A stretch of 64,000 bases of DNA from Desulfuromonas sp. (lineage in GTDB: Bacteria; Desulfobacterota; Desulfuromonadia; Desulfuromonadales; Geopsychrobacteraceae): assembly GCA_002869695.1 (NCBI GenBank), contig PKUD01000204.1, forward strand, positions 62,001 through 126,000. Direction: 5' to 3'. The notes beneath the pieces are model-generated. The model was given only the letters and a program-made list of their open reading frames with translations. It had not been told where the DNA came from and searched no databases. Shown here piece after piece: positions 49,572-58,343 of this stretch; within the stretch, counting starts at the first letter, position 1; every line of letters begins with the position of its first letter. The translations under genes and the position numbers were made by a program.

Positions 49572-50960
49572 ATGGCGAAACGATATATCGGCATAGATCT
49601 GGACGGGGAAACGGCGCGTGTCGCGCTGCTTACGGTCGAGGGCGCACAGGTCGCACTTGAGTTGCACAAGCGACACTATACCTCGCCGGAGGACGCACGT
49701 TCGGTTCTTGACGAATTGACTGGTGGCGCACGTCCGTTGGGGGACCACCTGGTAACAGCCCTTCCCGCAGGGGCCGGTTTTGTCCGCAGTTTGAGCTTTC
49801 CCTTCAAAGAGCGCAGTAAGCTGATGGCTGTGCTGGCCGCAGAACTGGAGGCTCAGGTGCCGGTTTCTCTGGCTCAGCATACCTGCGCCATGCAGTCTCC
49901 CCGGGAAGAGAATGGAACATACCGGGTCACGGCGGCGGCAGTCCGGAGTGCCCTGATCGAGGAGCTGCTGGAGCAATTCCCGGACCCAGCACAGCAGCCG
50001 CGGCGGATCGACCTGTTGCCCCACGCTCTGGTCGGTGGGCTTGGCGAACCTGATGGGTTGCTGGTTTATTGTGGTCGGCAGGAGACGGTGGTCGCCCTGG
50101 TGATCGATGGCCGGGTGGAAGAGTTCCGTCAGCTCCCCACGGATGATGACTTGTCAGAAGAGGAGATCTGTCGCTTTGTGCTGAATCAGTTGGCTCTGCT
50201 GGAGCGGTCGGCCGGTCGGGACAACCTCCCGCTCTGGATCTGCGGTTCGGCGGTGACAGAAGGTTTGCAGCGTTCGCTGGAGGTCGCAGGGGCTGTTTTG
50301 TCCGCTCTGGTACTGCCAGTCGACCAGGACGTTCCAGCGGAATTTCTGCCTGCGCTCTTAGTTGCCCTTAGCGAAAAAAAGGGCAATCGTCAGATTGGAT
50401 TTAACTTTCGCACCGGCTCTTATGCCCCCCGGGGCCAGCTGGAGATGTTGAAGAAAAAACTGATCGCAGCTGCGATCCTTGGGGTACTCTGCCTGCTGGC
50501 TTTTGCGGCCAGTGGATATTTTAATTATCACCGGAAAGCTGAACAGGCCGCGCTGCTCAAGCAGCACCTGGAAGAGGTCTTCCGGCAGACCATGCCGTCC
50601 GCGAAGGTCATTGTTGATGTTCCTTTACAACTGCGCAGTCGCTATCAGGAGCTGCAGCAGCAGGCTTTGTTGCTCGGTGTCGGTGGTCAGGGGACGGCGC
50701 TGAATGTATTGCAGACGCTGTCCAGCCTGATTGATGAGGGGATTAAAAGTGACCTGCAGGAGATGACCTACAGCGGGGACCAGGTCAGGCTGGACGGGTA
50801 TACCGATTCCTTTGATTCGGTGAACCGGATCACCCAGGGGCTGCAGAAGAGCACGCTGTTTTCCAAAGTTGAAATCAGCGAAGCGAAAATGGCCGCTGAC
50901 GGTGGCCGGGTCGATTTTCAGTTGCAGATCGATCTGATGCAAGCGGGAGAGGGGTTATGA
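49572..50960 (+). CDS. gspL: Type II secretion inner-membrane protein L (actin-like)
   Basis: 462 residues. The N-terminal part is an actin-like cytoplasmic domain of the PilM/GspL type (GIDLDGETARVALL, VTALPAGAGFVRSLSFPFKERSKL). One membrane helix follows near residues 295-318 (LIAAAILGVLCLLAFAASGYF), then a periplasmic ferredoxin-like domain. GspL binds GspE and GspM. It overlaps gspM by 4 bases. Confidence 0.9.
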   Translation: MAKRYIGIDLDGETARVALLTVEGAQVALELHKRHYTSPEDARSVLDELTGGARPLGDHLVTALPAGAGFVRSLSFPFKERSKLMAVLAAELEAQVPVSLAQHTCAMQSPREENGTYRVTAAAVRSALIEELLEQFPDPAQQPRRIDLLPHALVGGLGEPDGLLVYCGRQETVVALVIDGRVEEFRQLPTDDDLSEEEICRFVLNQLALLERSAGRDNLPLWICGSAVTEGLQRSLEVAGAVLSALVLPVDQDVPAEFLPALLVALSEKKGNRQIGFNFRTGSYAPRGQLEMLKKKLIAAAILGVLCLLAFAASGYFNYHRKAEQAALLKQHLEEVFRQTMPSAKVIVDVPLQLRSRYQELQQQALLLGVGGQGTALNVLQTLSSLIDEGIKSDLQEMTYSGDQVRLDGYTDSFDSVNRITQGLQKSTLFSKVEISEAKMAADGGRVDFQLQIDLMQAGEGL

Positions 50961-51475
50961 TCCAGAAGATGTCCCGCAGAGAACAGCTCATGGTCCTTGC
51001 GGCTGTGGTCGCGGTCGCCCTAGTGGCAATCTGGCTCGGCGTAGTTGAACCCTACCGGTCCGCACTCGCCAAACTGGACAGCCAGATCAGCAATCGCAGT
51101 AATAGTCTGGGCGAAGTGAAAAAATTGCAGCAGGACATTCTGCGCCTGCAGCAGCAGCTGGCCGGTACCTCGGACCGCAAAGAGATGGACGGGCCGCTCT
51201 TTTCCCATGTAGAACGAGTAACTGAACAGGTGGGGGTGAGGGTAAATCTACTTTCGATGCGCCCGCAGCAGACAACTCAGCAGGGTGAATATCGGCAACA
51301 GCTGGTCGAGTTGAAACTGGAGAAGCTGACTATTCCGCAGCTGGTTCGGTTTCTCTACGCGATCGAATACTCAGGGCAGGGAACCCAGGTCAAATCATTG
51401 CGGATCAAGCGCCGTTTTGACGATCACTCCAGCCTGGATGTAAATCTCACCGTGTTCAGTTTGGAAAAAAGTTGA
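50957..51475 (+). CDS. gspM: Type II secretion inner-membrane protein M
   Basis: 172 residues. An N-terminal helix (LMVLAAVVAVALVAIWLGVVEPY) is followed by a coiled coil and a small periplasmic domain. This is the GspM/PilO layout. Its ATG overlaps the end of gspL and its stop overlaps the gspN start by one base. Confidence 0.88.
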   Translation: MIQKMSRREQLMVLAAVVAVALVAIWLGVVEPYRSALAKLDSQISNRSNSLGEVKKLQQDILRLQQQLAGTSDRKEMDGPLFSHVERVTEQVGVRVNLLSMRPQQTTQQGEYRQQLVELKLEKLTIPQLVRFLYAIEYSGQGTQVKSLRIKRRFDDHSSLDVNLTVFSLEKS

Positions 51476-52353
51476 TGGGATTTTTCAGCAAGCATATTAA
51501 ACGCTCAGGGCAGGGGATGCCGGGACAGGGAAGGCTGGCAGCTCTTTGTCTGTTACTGTTTCTTGTCTCGCTGGCCGTCGGGGTTGTCAGCGGCTTTCCC
51601 TCCGAGGCGCTGCGCAACCGGATGGTTCAGGAAATCACCAGGCAGACCGGCTTGGCTGTCAGCAGCACCGCGATGGAGCTGGGGTTCCCGGCAGAGGTTC
51701 GCTTCGATCTGACGGTTGACCCCCATCATCCGCAGGTCGCACCGCTTGTCTTCCCTCAGCTGCAGCTCCAACCGGTCTGGACATCACTGGTCAGTGGCCC
51801 CAAAACAGCCAGTTTACAGGGTCGCTTCGCCGATGGAAAGGTCGCTGCAACGTTCAGCAGCGAAGACCATCTGCAGCTTAATCTGCAGGGGATTCGACTG
51901 GCGCCACTGCAAAAAACGGATAACCCCTATCGCCTGGACGGTGTCTTGCGGGGTGAACTGGATGGCCGGCAGATTTCGCAAGCGGGGAGTGCGGACGCCC
52001 TTTTTTCTGCTGAGGTAAGTAACCTTGTTGTTTTCGGCCTTGAGCAGTTGGCATTGCCGGAGAGTCTGGCGCTGGGGCAGCTTACGCTGCAGGGGCGATT
52101 GCGCGGACAGCGGCTGAGCCTGGAAAAAGTCACCCTCGCCGGGGATTTTGCTGGATTGACCGGCAATGGCACGATTCAGCTCGGCGTCAGCCCGCAGCGG
52201 ACCCGGCTGAACTTGCGCATCACCGCAACCCCGGGACGCTCCTTCCCCGAATCTTTGAAACCGCTGATCGAACTCTCCGGGGTAAAGCCGACTCCGGATG
52301 GCAGCTATCGGTTCCGCATTGCCGGAACGCTTGCCAGGCCTTTGTTTAGATAA
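51475..52353 (+). CDS. gspN: Type II secretion system protein N
   Basis: 292 residues. An N-terminal membrane helix (LAALCLLLFLVSLAVGVVSGF) precedes a beta-rich domain with the pattern of GspN (LRGELDGRQISQAGSADALFSAEV; LTGNGTIQLGVSPQRTRLNLRITATPG). GspN is an accessory protein of some type II systems. It closes the operon. The start is ATG 51475; TTG 51472 is alternative. Confidence 0.8.
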   Translation: MGFFSKHIKRSGQGMPGQGRLAALCLLLFLVSLAVGVVSGFPSEALRNRMVQEITRQTGLAVSSTAMELGFPAEVRFDLTVDPHHPQVAPLVFPQLQLQPVWTSLVSGPKTASLQGRFADGKVAATFSSEDHLQLNLQGIRLAPLQKTDNPYRLDGVLRGELDGRQISQAGSADALFSAEVSNLVVFGLEQLALPESLALGQLTLQGRLRGQRLSLEKVTLAGDFAGLTGNGTIQLGVSPQRTRLNLRITATPGRSFPESLKPLIELSGVKPTPDGSYRFRIAGTLARPLFR

Positions 52354-52382
52354 GGGCGAACAGGGCAATAAGGGTATTGATT

Positions 52383-52406
52383 GCTCGACAGAGAAATCCG
52401 TCGAGC
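52383..52406. terminator. Weak hairpin between convergent gspN and reductase gene
   Basis: GCTCGAC (52383-52389) pairs with GTCGAGC (52400-52406). A T-rich stretch follows on the plus strand. It lies 30 bases after gspN and next to the stop of the leftward gene. Confidence 0.4.
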
Positions 52407-52407
52407 C

Positions 52408-53310
52408 TTATTTACTTTTTTGCAGGTATGCCGAAACTCCCGCCGCAAATGTGTCCTGTTTGATCTTAAAAAAGTCCTGCCAAGGAGCCTGATCACAGCA
52501 GTTTTCTTCCAACAGCATCTGTAACTGATCTTTGGTGATCGGGAACAAACGGAATCCTTCCAGCATACTGACGAGTGGTTTCATCACCAGCAGGGGATGA
52601 TAAATTTTACAGACGGAAGATTTCCCCAGAGCTTTTCCGATTGTATCAATGACCTGATTATAGCTGAGTTGCTCGGGTCCACCACAGTGAAAGACCTGCC
52701 CGATGCTGTCCGGTCTTGAGAGGGCTTGGGCGAAACTTCGAGCAACGTCTGCGACGGCGACCGGCTGAAGGCGATAGCGACCATTGCCGATGACCGGCAT
52801 GACTGGAAGCTTGCGCATCATGTCGGCCAGCATGGTAACAAACTCGTCATTAGGGCCGTAAATGAGTGAGGGACGGAAGATGGTCCAGTCCAGCCTTGAG
52901 TTACGGACCGCCTCCTCTGCGAGCCATTTGGTTTGATGGTAAGCAGTGACCGCATCGGGGCGGGTCCCGTTGGCGCTCATCTGCAAAAAACGTTTAATCC
53001 CCTGCTCCTCGGCTCCGGCGAGGAGATTTTGAGTCGCTTCAACATGCATTCGTTGAAAGGTAATTCCCTGGCTGGGGAACTCTCGGATGATCCCAATCAG
53101 GTTGATGATCGCCTGGCAACCTGTAAGTCCGCCGCTCAGGCTGTCAGGGGAGGTGGCATCACCGCGGTGGATTTCCACCCCGGGCAGTTCCGGAAGTGTA
53201 GACACCGAGTCCGGCCGGACCAGGCAGCGGACCGAAATCTTTTCATCAACCAGCTGTTTCAGCAGTTCCTGCCCAACGAAACCGGTGGCCCCGGTCAGAA
53301 AAACTTTCAT
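52408..53310 (-). CDS. NAD(P)-binding epimerase/reductase, NDUFA9-like
   Basis: 300 residues from ATG 53310, which has GAGGAG upstream. An extended short-chain dehydrogenase/atypical SDR protein with the Rossmann motif TGATGFVGQELLKQL (residues 6-20). The catalytic Tyr-x3-Lys appears as YHQTKW. FRPSLIYGPNDEFV follows. Such proteins resemble the complex I accessory subunit NDUFA9 and plant and bacterial NmrA-like reductases. The substrate is unknown. It is divergent from the hydrogenase operon. Confidence 0.85.
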   Translation of the reverse strand: MKVFLTGATGFVGQELLKQLVDEKISVRCLVRPDSVSTLPELPGVEIHRGDATSPDSLSGGLTGCQAIINLIGIIREFPSQGITFQRMHVEATQNLLAGAEEQGIKRFLQMSANGTRPDAVTAYHQTKWLAEEAVRNSRLDWTIFRPSLIYGPNDEFVTMLADMMRKLPVMPVIGNGRYRLQPVAVADVARSFAQALSRPDSIGQVFHCGGPEQLSYNQVIDTIGKALGKSSVCKIYHPLLVMKPLVSMLEGFRLFPITKDQLQMLLEENCCDQAPWQDFFKIKQDTFAAGVSAYLQKSK

Positions 53311-53571
53311 GGTTAACTCCTCTATAGTAATCACTCCATTATATCATCCCGGTGCGAGCCATGAGAAATCAGGAAAAATAGCACAAGTTCGAGAGCGTTT
53401 GGCATGCAGCTGCTTGAGGGACATCAGGTTGACGTCAAACAGTGTTATGCTCAGCGTGGCAGCTAAATGCTCCAATTAAGGAAATTTGTAAGATTTCTGC
53501 TATAGTCACATAGCATAGTGAGCATATTTTCTGTTGTTTATGCGTTGCCTGAAATTGAAAGGAGAGATGTC
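53311..53571. other. Intergenic region upstream of the hydrogenase operon
   Basis: About 260 bases. TATAGT (about 53501-53506) could be a -10 for the hydrogenase operon, but no good -35 is at 16-18 bases. I checked for a -24/-12 sigma-54 element; two GG...GC pairs are one base too close. The Shine-Dalgarno sequence AAAGGAGAG precedes the small-subunit start. Confidence 0.4.
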
Positions 53572-54696
53572 ATGCAGAACCCTGAAACCAGACTGCCGGA
53601 AGGGTCTGTCCCGGAAGAAATCCTGCAGCAATGGGAGAAGAGAGGGGTTTCACGGCGGAGCTTTCTGAAATTCTGTTCCGCAATGACGGCAACCCTGGCC
53701 TTACCGGTCACCATGATGGGCCGAGTGGCGCAGGCACTCGAAGCGGATAGTAGCCCGCCGCTTATCTGGCTGGAATTCCAGGACTGCGCTGGTGACTCGG
53801 AGGCGTTTCTGCGCGCGAACCAACCGACCGCCGCTGAGATTATACTTGACTACCTGTCGGTCGATTATCATGAAACGATTATGGCTGCTGCGGGGCATCA
53901 GGCTGAAGCCGCCAAGCATCAGACTATAGAAAAATATAAAGGTAAATACCTGGTGGTTGTGGAAGGCTCGATCCCGATGGCCGATGGCGGTGTATATTGT
54001 ACGGTCGGCGGAGACTCGGCACTCAATATTGCCCGGCAGGTTTGTGGAAACGCTGCTGCGACCATTGCGGTGGGCTCCTGCGCCACCTTCGGCGGTATCC
54101 CAGCTGCGACGCCAAATCCGACTGGCGCTGTTTCGGTGAGGGAAGCAGTCCCCGGCGCAACAGTAATCAATCTTCCCGGCTGCCCGGTCAATGTACAAAA
54201 CCTGACCGCGACAATCGTTCACTATCTGACGTTCGGCAGGCTTCCCGCGACAGACCAGCTCGCCCGACCGAAGTTTGCATACGGCAAGCGGATTCACGAC
54301 AATTGCGAGCGGCGCTCGCATTTCGATGCGGGCCAGTACGCTGAAACGTTCGGTGACCCGGGCCATCGACAAGGCTGGTGCCTTTATAAGCTGGGGTGCA
54401 AGGGTCCGGAAACGTTCCACAATTGTCCGACGGTCCGTTACAACGAGGGTTCCAGCTGGCCGATTCAGGCAGGTCATGGCTGCCTGGGGTGCAGTGAACC
54501 GCAGTTCTGGGATGCCATGACTCCATTCTACCGGCGTCTGCCACAGGTGCCCGGTTTTGGAGTTGAATCGACTGCGGACAAGATCGGTCTTGGTCTGATT
54601 GCGGCGACGGGAGTGGCGTTTGCGGCTCATGCAGTTGCCAGCTCATTCCGCAAAGGCGACAAACTAGAAGCCGACCAAGTCGTGAAGGAGGATTAA
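53572..54696 (+). CDS. hyaA: [NiFe] hydrogenase small subunit with Tat signal
   Basis: 374 residues. The Tat signal SRRSFLKFCSA is at residues 27-37, so the folded heterodimer is exported. The mature part carries the Fe-S clusters that move electrons from the Ni-Fe site to the cytochrome b. In the proximal cluster motif the sequence is DCAGDSE (Cys72, Asp75), where most relatives have C-x-G-C; the second Cys is Asp by a two-base difference. The other cluster ligands are seen in SCATFGG and GCPVN, in NCERRSHFD and GWCLYKLGCKG, and in NCPTVRYN and GCLGCSEP. A C-terminal helix (IGLGLIAATGVAFAAHAVA) anchors it to the membrane. The gene is intact. The symbol is by analogy to hya operons. Confidence 0.93.
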   Translation: MQNPETRLPEGSVPEEILQQWEKRGVSRRSFLKFCSAMTATLALPVTMMGRVAQALEADSSPPLIWLEFQDCAGDSEAFLRANQPTAAEIILDYLSVDYHETIMAAAGHQAEAAKHQTIEKYKGKYLVVVEGSIPMADGGVYCTVGGDSALNIARQVCGNAAATIAVGSCATFGGIPAATPNPTGAVSVREAVPGATVINLPGCPVNVQNLTATIVHYLTFGRLPATDQLARPKFAYGKRIHDNCERRSHFDAGQYAETFGDPGHRQGWCLYKLGCKGPETFHNCPTVRYNEGSSWPIQAGHGCLGCSEPQFWDAMTPFYRRLPQVPGFGVESTADKIGLGLIAATGVAFAAHAVASSFRKGDKLEADQVVKED

Positions 54697-54699
54697 CTC

Positions 54700-56412
54700 A
54701 TGGCCAGAAAAATTGCAGTCGATCCGATTACCCGTATAGAAGGTCACCTGCGGATAGAAGCTCAGATCGAAGGAGGAAAAATCACCAACGCCTGGAGCTC
54801 TTCAACTATGTACCGCGGCATTTAGACCATCCTTAAAGGTCGTGATCCGCGTGACGCCCATCACTTTACTCAGCGATTTTGCGGTGTCTGCACGACGGTT
54901 CATTCCATGGCCAGCATTCGGGCAGTTGAAGACGCACTGAAAATCCAGATCCCCGATAATGCTCGGTTGATTCGCAATATCATCATGGGCATTCAGAACG
55001 TCCAGGACCATGTGATCCACTTTTACCATCTGCACGCCCTTGACTGGGTCGATATCACCGGAGCTCTCAAGGCTGACCCGCAGAAGACGGCACAGTTGGC
55101 GCAGTCTATTTCCAACTGGAAACTGTCGAGTGCCACGTACTTCAAGGGGATTCAGGAGCGCATCGGGGCCTTTGTCGGGACCGGACGGCTTGGCCCCTTT
55201 GCCAACGCTTACTGGGGGCACAGTGCCTACAAGCTGCCGCCGGAAGCGAACCTGATGGCAGTAGCTCACTATCTGGAAGCCCTGGAATGGCAGAAAGATG
55301 TCATCAGAATCCATGCAATCCTGGGCTCTAAAAATCCACACCCGCAAACCTTCCTGGTCGGCGGCATGTCGATTCCGGTCGATCCGGACAGTCAGAATGC
55401 GATCAACGCCGACAAGTTGGCGCTGATCGGCAAACTGCTTAAAAAAGCCCGCATCTTTGTCGAGCAGGTCTACATCCCCGACCTGCTGGCGGTGGCCTCC
55501 TTCTACAAGGAGTGGGCGGGCATCGGCGGCTGAGTCGGTAACTTCCTCTGCTATGGTGATTTTCCCATGGACAGCGGCGGCGGAACCGACAATCTCTACT
55601 TCCCGCGCGGCGTCATCATGGGCAAGGATATAGCTAACGTGATGGAAATGGACGAGCGCAAGATCACCGAGTACGTGACCAGTTCCTGGTACAGCTATAG
55701 TGCCGGTGACGACAAGGGGATGCATCCTTACGATGGAGAAACCACGCCGAACTATACCGGTCCGCCGCCCCCTTATGAGTTCCTTGATACCGACAGCAAG
55801 TACTCATGGGTCAAGGCCCCGCGCTATATGGACCAGCCGATGGAGGTTGGACCCTTGGCGCGCGTTCTGGTCGCTTACGCCAGTGGTAACGAAGATGCCA
55901 AAGCAATCGTCGGGCATGTCCTGTCAACTCTCGGCGTCGGAGCGGAAGCCCTCTTCTCGACCCTTGGCCGGACTGCGGCCCGGGGTGTTGACTGCCTGAT
56001 GCTGGCACGAAAGAGCGAGCTCTGGCTCAAACAGCTGGCAGACAACATGGGGCGCGGGATTCTCGAAGTCCACAACGGTGAGAAGTGGGATCCGGCAACC
56101 TGGCCGAAAGAAGCCCAGGGATTCGGCTATCATGAAGCGCCACGGGGTGCCTTAGGACATTGGATCCGGATCGAGAATGGAGCGATAGCCAACTATCAGG
56201 CGGTGGTTCCTTCAACCTGGAATGCCGGCCCCCGTGATGCGAGCGGACAGCTGGGCCCCTATGAATCGGCACTGATCGGTACGCCGATTACCAATGAGGA
56301 GCAGCCGCTGGAAATTCTGCGGACCGTCCATTCCTTCGACCCGTGCCTGGCCTGCGCGGTTCATGTCCTAGATGGTCGCGGCAAAGAGATTATCAAGGTG
56401 AAAGTCCTCTAG
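54700..56412 (+). pseudogene. hyaB: [NiFe] hydrogenase large subunit, two in-frame stops
   Basis: The frame has 571 codons, with TAG at 54823-54825 (codon 42) and TGA at 55531-55533 (codon 278), and no frameshift. The N-terminal L1 motif reads RGI-stop-TILKGRDPRD, followed by QRFCGVC. The stop is exactly at the conserved catalytic Glu of RGxE. The second stop is in GIGG-stop-VGNF, where Gly is expected. The C-terminal L2 motif is DPCLACAVH, so Ni ligands are Cys and no selenocysteine is expected there. A 15-residue C-terminal peptide awaits cleavage by HyaD. Both stops can derive from a G-to-T change (GAG, GGA). As it stands, only fragments would be made. The small subunit, cytochrome and protease genes are intact, which argues either for recent inactivation or for sequence error. 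Confidence 0.9.
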
Positions 56413-56429
56413 GAAGGGAGGCAGAAGCC

Positions 56430-57083
56430 ATGCTCGAAATACGTTATGTCTGGGAACTGCCCGTTAGAGTGTCTCATTGGGTCAATGCCGTTTGTGTTCT
56501 GGTGCTATCGGTGACCGGGTTCTATATCGGCAATCCGTTCTATCCTGCATCAGATACGGCGGCTTATATCATGGGCTGGAACCGTTTTATCCACTTTACC
56601 TTTGCCTATCTGTTTCTGGCATCTTTGATTGTCAGGTTTTACTGGTTTCTCTTTGGCAATCACCATTCGTCATGGCGGATGTTCTTTCCTTGGGCGACGA
56701 AATCCGGTCGCAAGGCAGCAATCACTTTCTTCCGCTATTATACGTTTACTGGTCCGAAATTGCCTTACGAAGTCGGACACAATCCGCTGGCTGCCATGGC
56801 CTATGCCGGAGTGTATTCGCTGTTTGTTCTGCAGCTTGTAACCGGCTTTGCAATCTACGGACAGTTTCAGCCCGATGGTTTCTGGTTCGGGATTTTTGGC
56901 ACTTTGCTGACCTGGATCGATGTGCAGACCCTGCGGCTGGTGCATCATCTGACCATGTGGCTCTTGGGCGGATTTTTCATCAACCACTTCTACAGTGCCT
57001 GGCTGATGGACGTGAAGGAGATGAACGGAGTCATGAGCAGTATTTTCAGCGGGTACAAGTTCGTTGAGCGGGATGACCTCTGA
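56430..57083 (+). CDS. hyaC: Hydrogenase-associated cytochrome b
   Basis: 217 residues. Four membrane helices (about residues 17-36, 52-72, 125-147, 165-190) with His pairs in VSHWVNA, RFIHFTF, and LVHHLTMW. It takes electrons from the small subunit and reduces quinone in the membrane. ATG 56430 has AGGGAGGC upstream; the longer frame from 56343 is inside the large-subunit gene. The stop overlaps the hyaD start by 1 base. Confidence 0.92.
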   Translation: MLEIRYVWELPVRVSHWVNAVCVLVLSVTGFYIGNPFYPASDTAAYIMGWNRFIHFTFAYLFLASLIVRFYWFLFGNHHSSWRMFFPWATKSGRKAAITFFRYYTFTGPKLPYEVGHNPLAAMAYAGVYSLFVLQLVTGFAIYGQFQPDGFWFGIFGTLLTWIDVQTLRLVHHLTMWLLGGFFINHFYSAWLMDVKEMNGVMSSIFSGYKFVERDDL

Positions 57084-57562
57084 TGTCGATCCTGGTGCTC
57101 GGGCTGGGAAACCTGGTGATGACCGACGATGCGCTGGGGAGTCTGGTGGTCAGAACACTCGCGCAGCGTTTCACCTTTCCCGAAGAGGTGGAACTGTTGG
57201 ACGGGGGAACCCTGGGACTGGACCTGCTGCCGCGACTCGAAGGGATAACAAAACTTCTGGTGGTCGATGCGCTGGAGATGGGCGCCGAACCGGGCACCCT
57301 TTTCCGTCTGAAGGGGGAGGCGGTGCCGCGGGCGTTTGCCAACAAGCTCTCGGTTCACCAGATGGGCTTGCAGGATCTTCTGGCGGTGGCTGAACTCCAG
57401 GGTCATCTTCCCCCGCAACTGGTCGTCTGGGGTGCCCAGTCGGCGTCGATTGAAATGGGTACGGAGCTGTCGGACCAGCTTGTCCCGGCCCTGGAAAAGG
57501 TTGTTGCCGCGGTGGTGGAGGAACTGGCCGGGTGGGGTGCGCTACCGGTGCAGGCAGCCTGA
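57083..57562 (+). CDS. hyaD: Hydrogenase maturation endopeptidase
   Basis: 159 residues. It removes the C-terminal peptide of the large subunit after nickel insertion. The family start VLGLGNLVMTDDALG has Asp where Glu is usual for the nickel-sensing residue. VVDALEMG and SVHQMGL supply the other ligands. The presence of an intact, specific protease supports that the large subunit was functional until recently. Confidence 0.9.
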   Translation: MSILVLGLGNLVMTDDALGSLVVRTLAQRFTFPEEVELLDGGTLGLDLLPRLEGITKLLVVDALEMGAEPGTLFRLKGEAVPRAFANKLSVHQMGLQDLLAVAELQGHLPPQLVVWGAQSASIEMGTELSDQLVPALEKVVAAVVEELAGWGALPVQAA

Positions 57563-57624
57563 ACGTGGGGAAACGAGGGCCGGGGCTCGCCGGCTGCCAG
57601 TCCATATTTCAGGAGACGCACAGG

Positions 57625-58038
57625 GTGCTGAGACTTTTTGTGTTGCTGGCTGGGGTGACATTCCTGTTGTTCGCTTGCAAGGACAGCTCCTATGAGGTTC
57701 CGCAGAGAACCGTCCCGACCTCCATGCTGGGCGAGGAACAGAGTCAACGCTGTGGAGAGGACCTGTTTTTCCGGATGTGTCAAGAATGTCATGGGACGTT
57801 AAGCGAGGGTCGCAACCCGCGCGCTGAACGGTTTGTCCCCCCTGCCCCCGATTTCCACGAACAGCATTATTCCCAGACAGATCCCGCCTACCTCTACTGG
57901 CGTATCGAAGAAGGCAAGCGGGCCGAGCCTTTCCGCAGTCGCGGATCGATAATGCCTGCCTGGAAACCACATTTATCCGAGCAGCAGATATGGTGCCTGG
58001 TGGCCTACCTGCAGTACCGCGGTGGACAGGAGAGATAA
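57625..58038 (+). CDS. Monoheme c-type cytochrome lipoprotein
   Basis: 137 residues from GTG 57625, with AGGAG 9 bases before it. The lipobox LLFAC at the end of a hydrophobic signal predicts a lipid-anchored protein. One heme site CQECH is present, and the Met of MPAW is a likely sixth ligand, as in class I cytochromes c (SIMPAWKPHLSEQQIWCLVAYLQ). It lies 62 bases after hyaD and may take electrons in the periplasm. An association with the hydrogenase is inferred from position. Confidence 0.85.
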   Translation: MLRLFVLLAGVTFLLFACKDSSYEVPQRTVPTSMLGEEQSQRCGEDLFFRMCQECHGTLSEGRNPRAERFVPPAPDFHEQHYSQTDPAYLYWRIEEGKRAEPFRSRGSIMPAWKPHLSEQQIWCLVAYLQYRGGQER

Positions 58039-58343
58039 TATCTTCTGAAACCAAACACTTTTTTAAATTCACTAAAATATCAGGTAACGCTTGCCCTCCT
58101 TTGGTTTCCCACTCACATCCTCCACCAATTCAGCGGTTCCCGAAATAGTCGAGTGTTTTCAGGGTATTTCTAAGGGAACTCGTTTTTTATTGAGAATAAA
58201 TTTGCGCCCAGGGAAAAAAACGTCCCTCAACCCTTGCCTTGATAACATCATTTGAGATATAGTCCGGCCGTTTAAACCGGCCGGTTTTGACGGAGACAAT
58301 CCTATATCCCAAGATGGAAAGAAAACCATCCATGGAGGCATTG
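58039..58343. other. Intergenic region upstream of pckA
   Basis: 305 bases without a gene. The first 190 bases show no clear feature. The promoter and palindrome at 58234-58284 are described separately. The leader to the pckA start is about 70 bases and holds the GGAGG ribosome binding site (58334-58338). Confidence 0.5.
58234..58284 (+). promoter_or_regulatory. pckA promoter with GC palindrome at the start site
   Basis: TTGCCT (58234-58239) and TATAGT (58258-58263) at 18 bases form a possible promoter. Directly after the -10, CCGGCCG (58264-58270) and CGGCCGG (58278-58284) are arms of a perfect palindrome around a 7-base AT-rich centre. With transcription starting near 58270, it sits on the start site, as an operator would. 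It could also be a terminator hairpin followed by TTTT. Confidence 0.5.

Noticed and set aside
53401-53475. Possible sigma-54 promoter for the hydrogenase operon
   Set aside because: Two TGGCA...TGC pairs occur, but GG and GC are separated by 9 instead of 10 bases, which normally abolishes recognition.
54823-54825. Pyrrolysine or selenocysteine decoding of the hydrogenase stops
   Set aside because: TAG ends several normal genes here, the TGA is not at the known selenocysteine position, and gspE and the MCP carry further stops including TAA.
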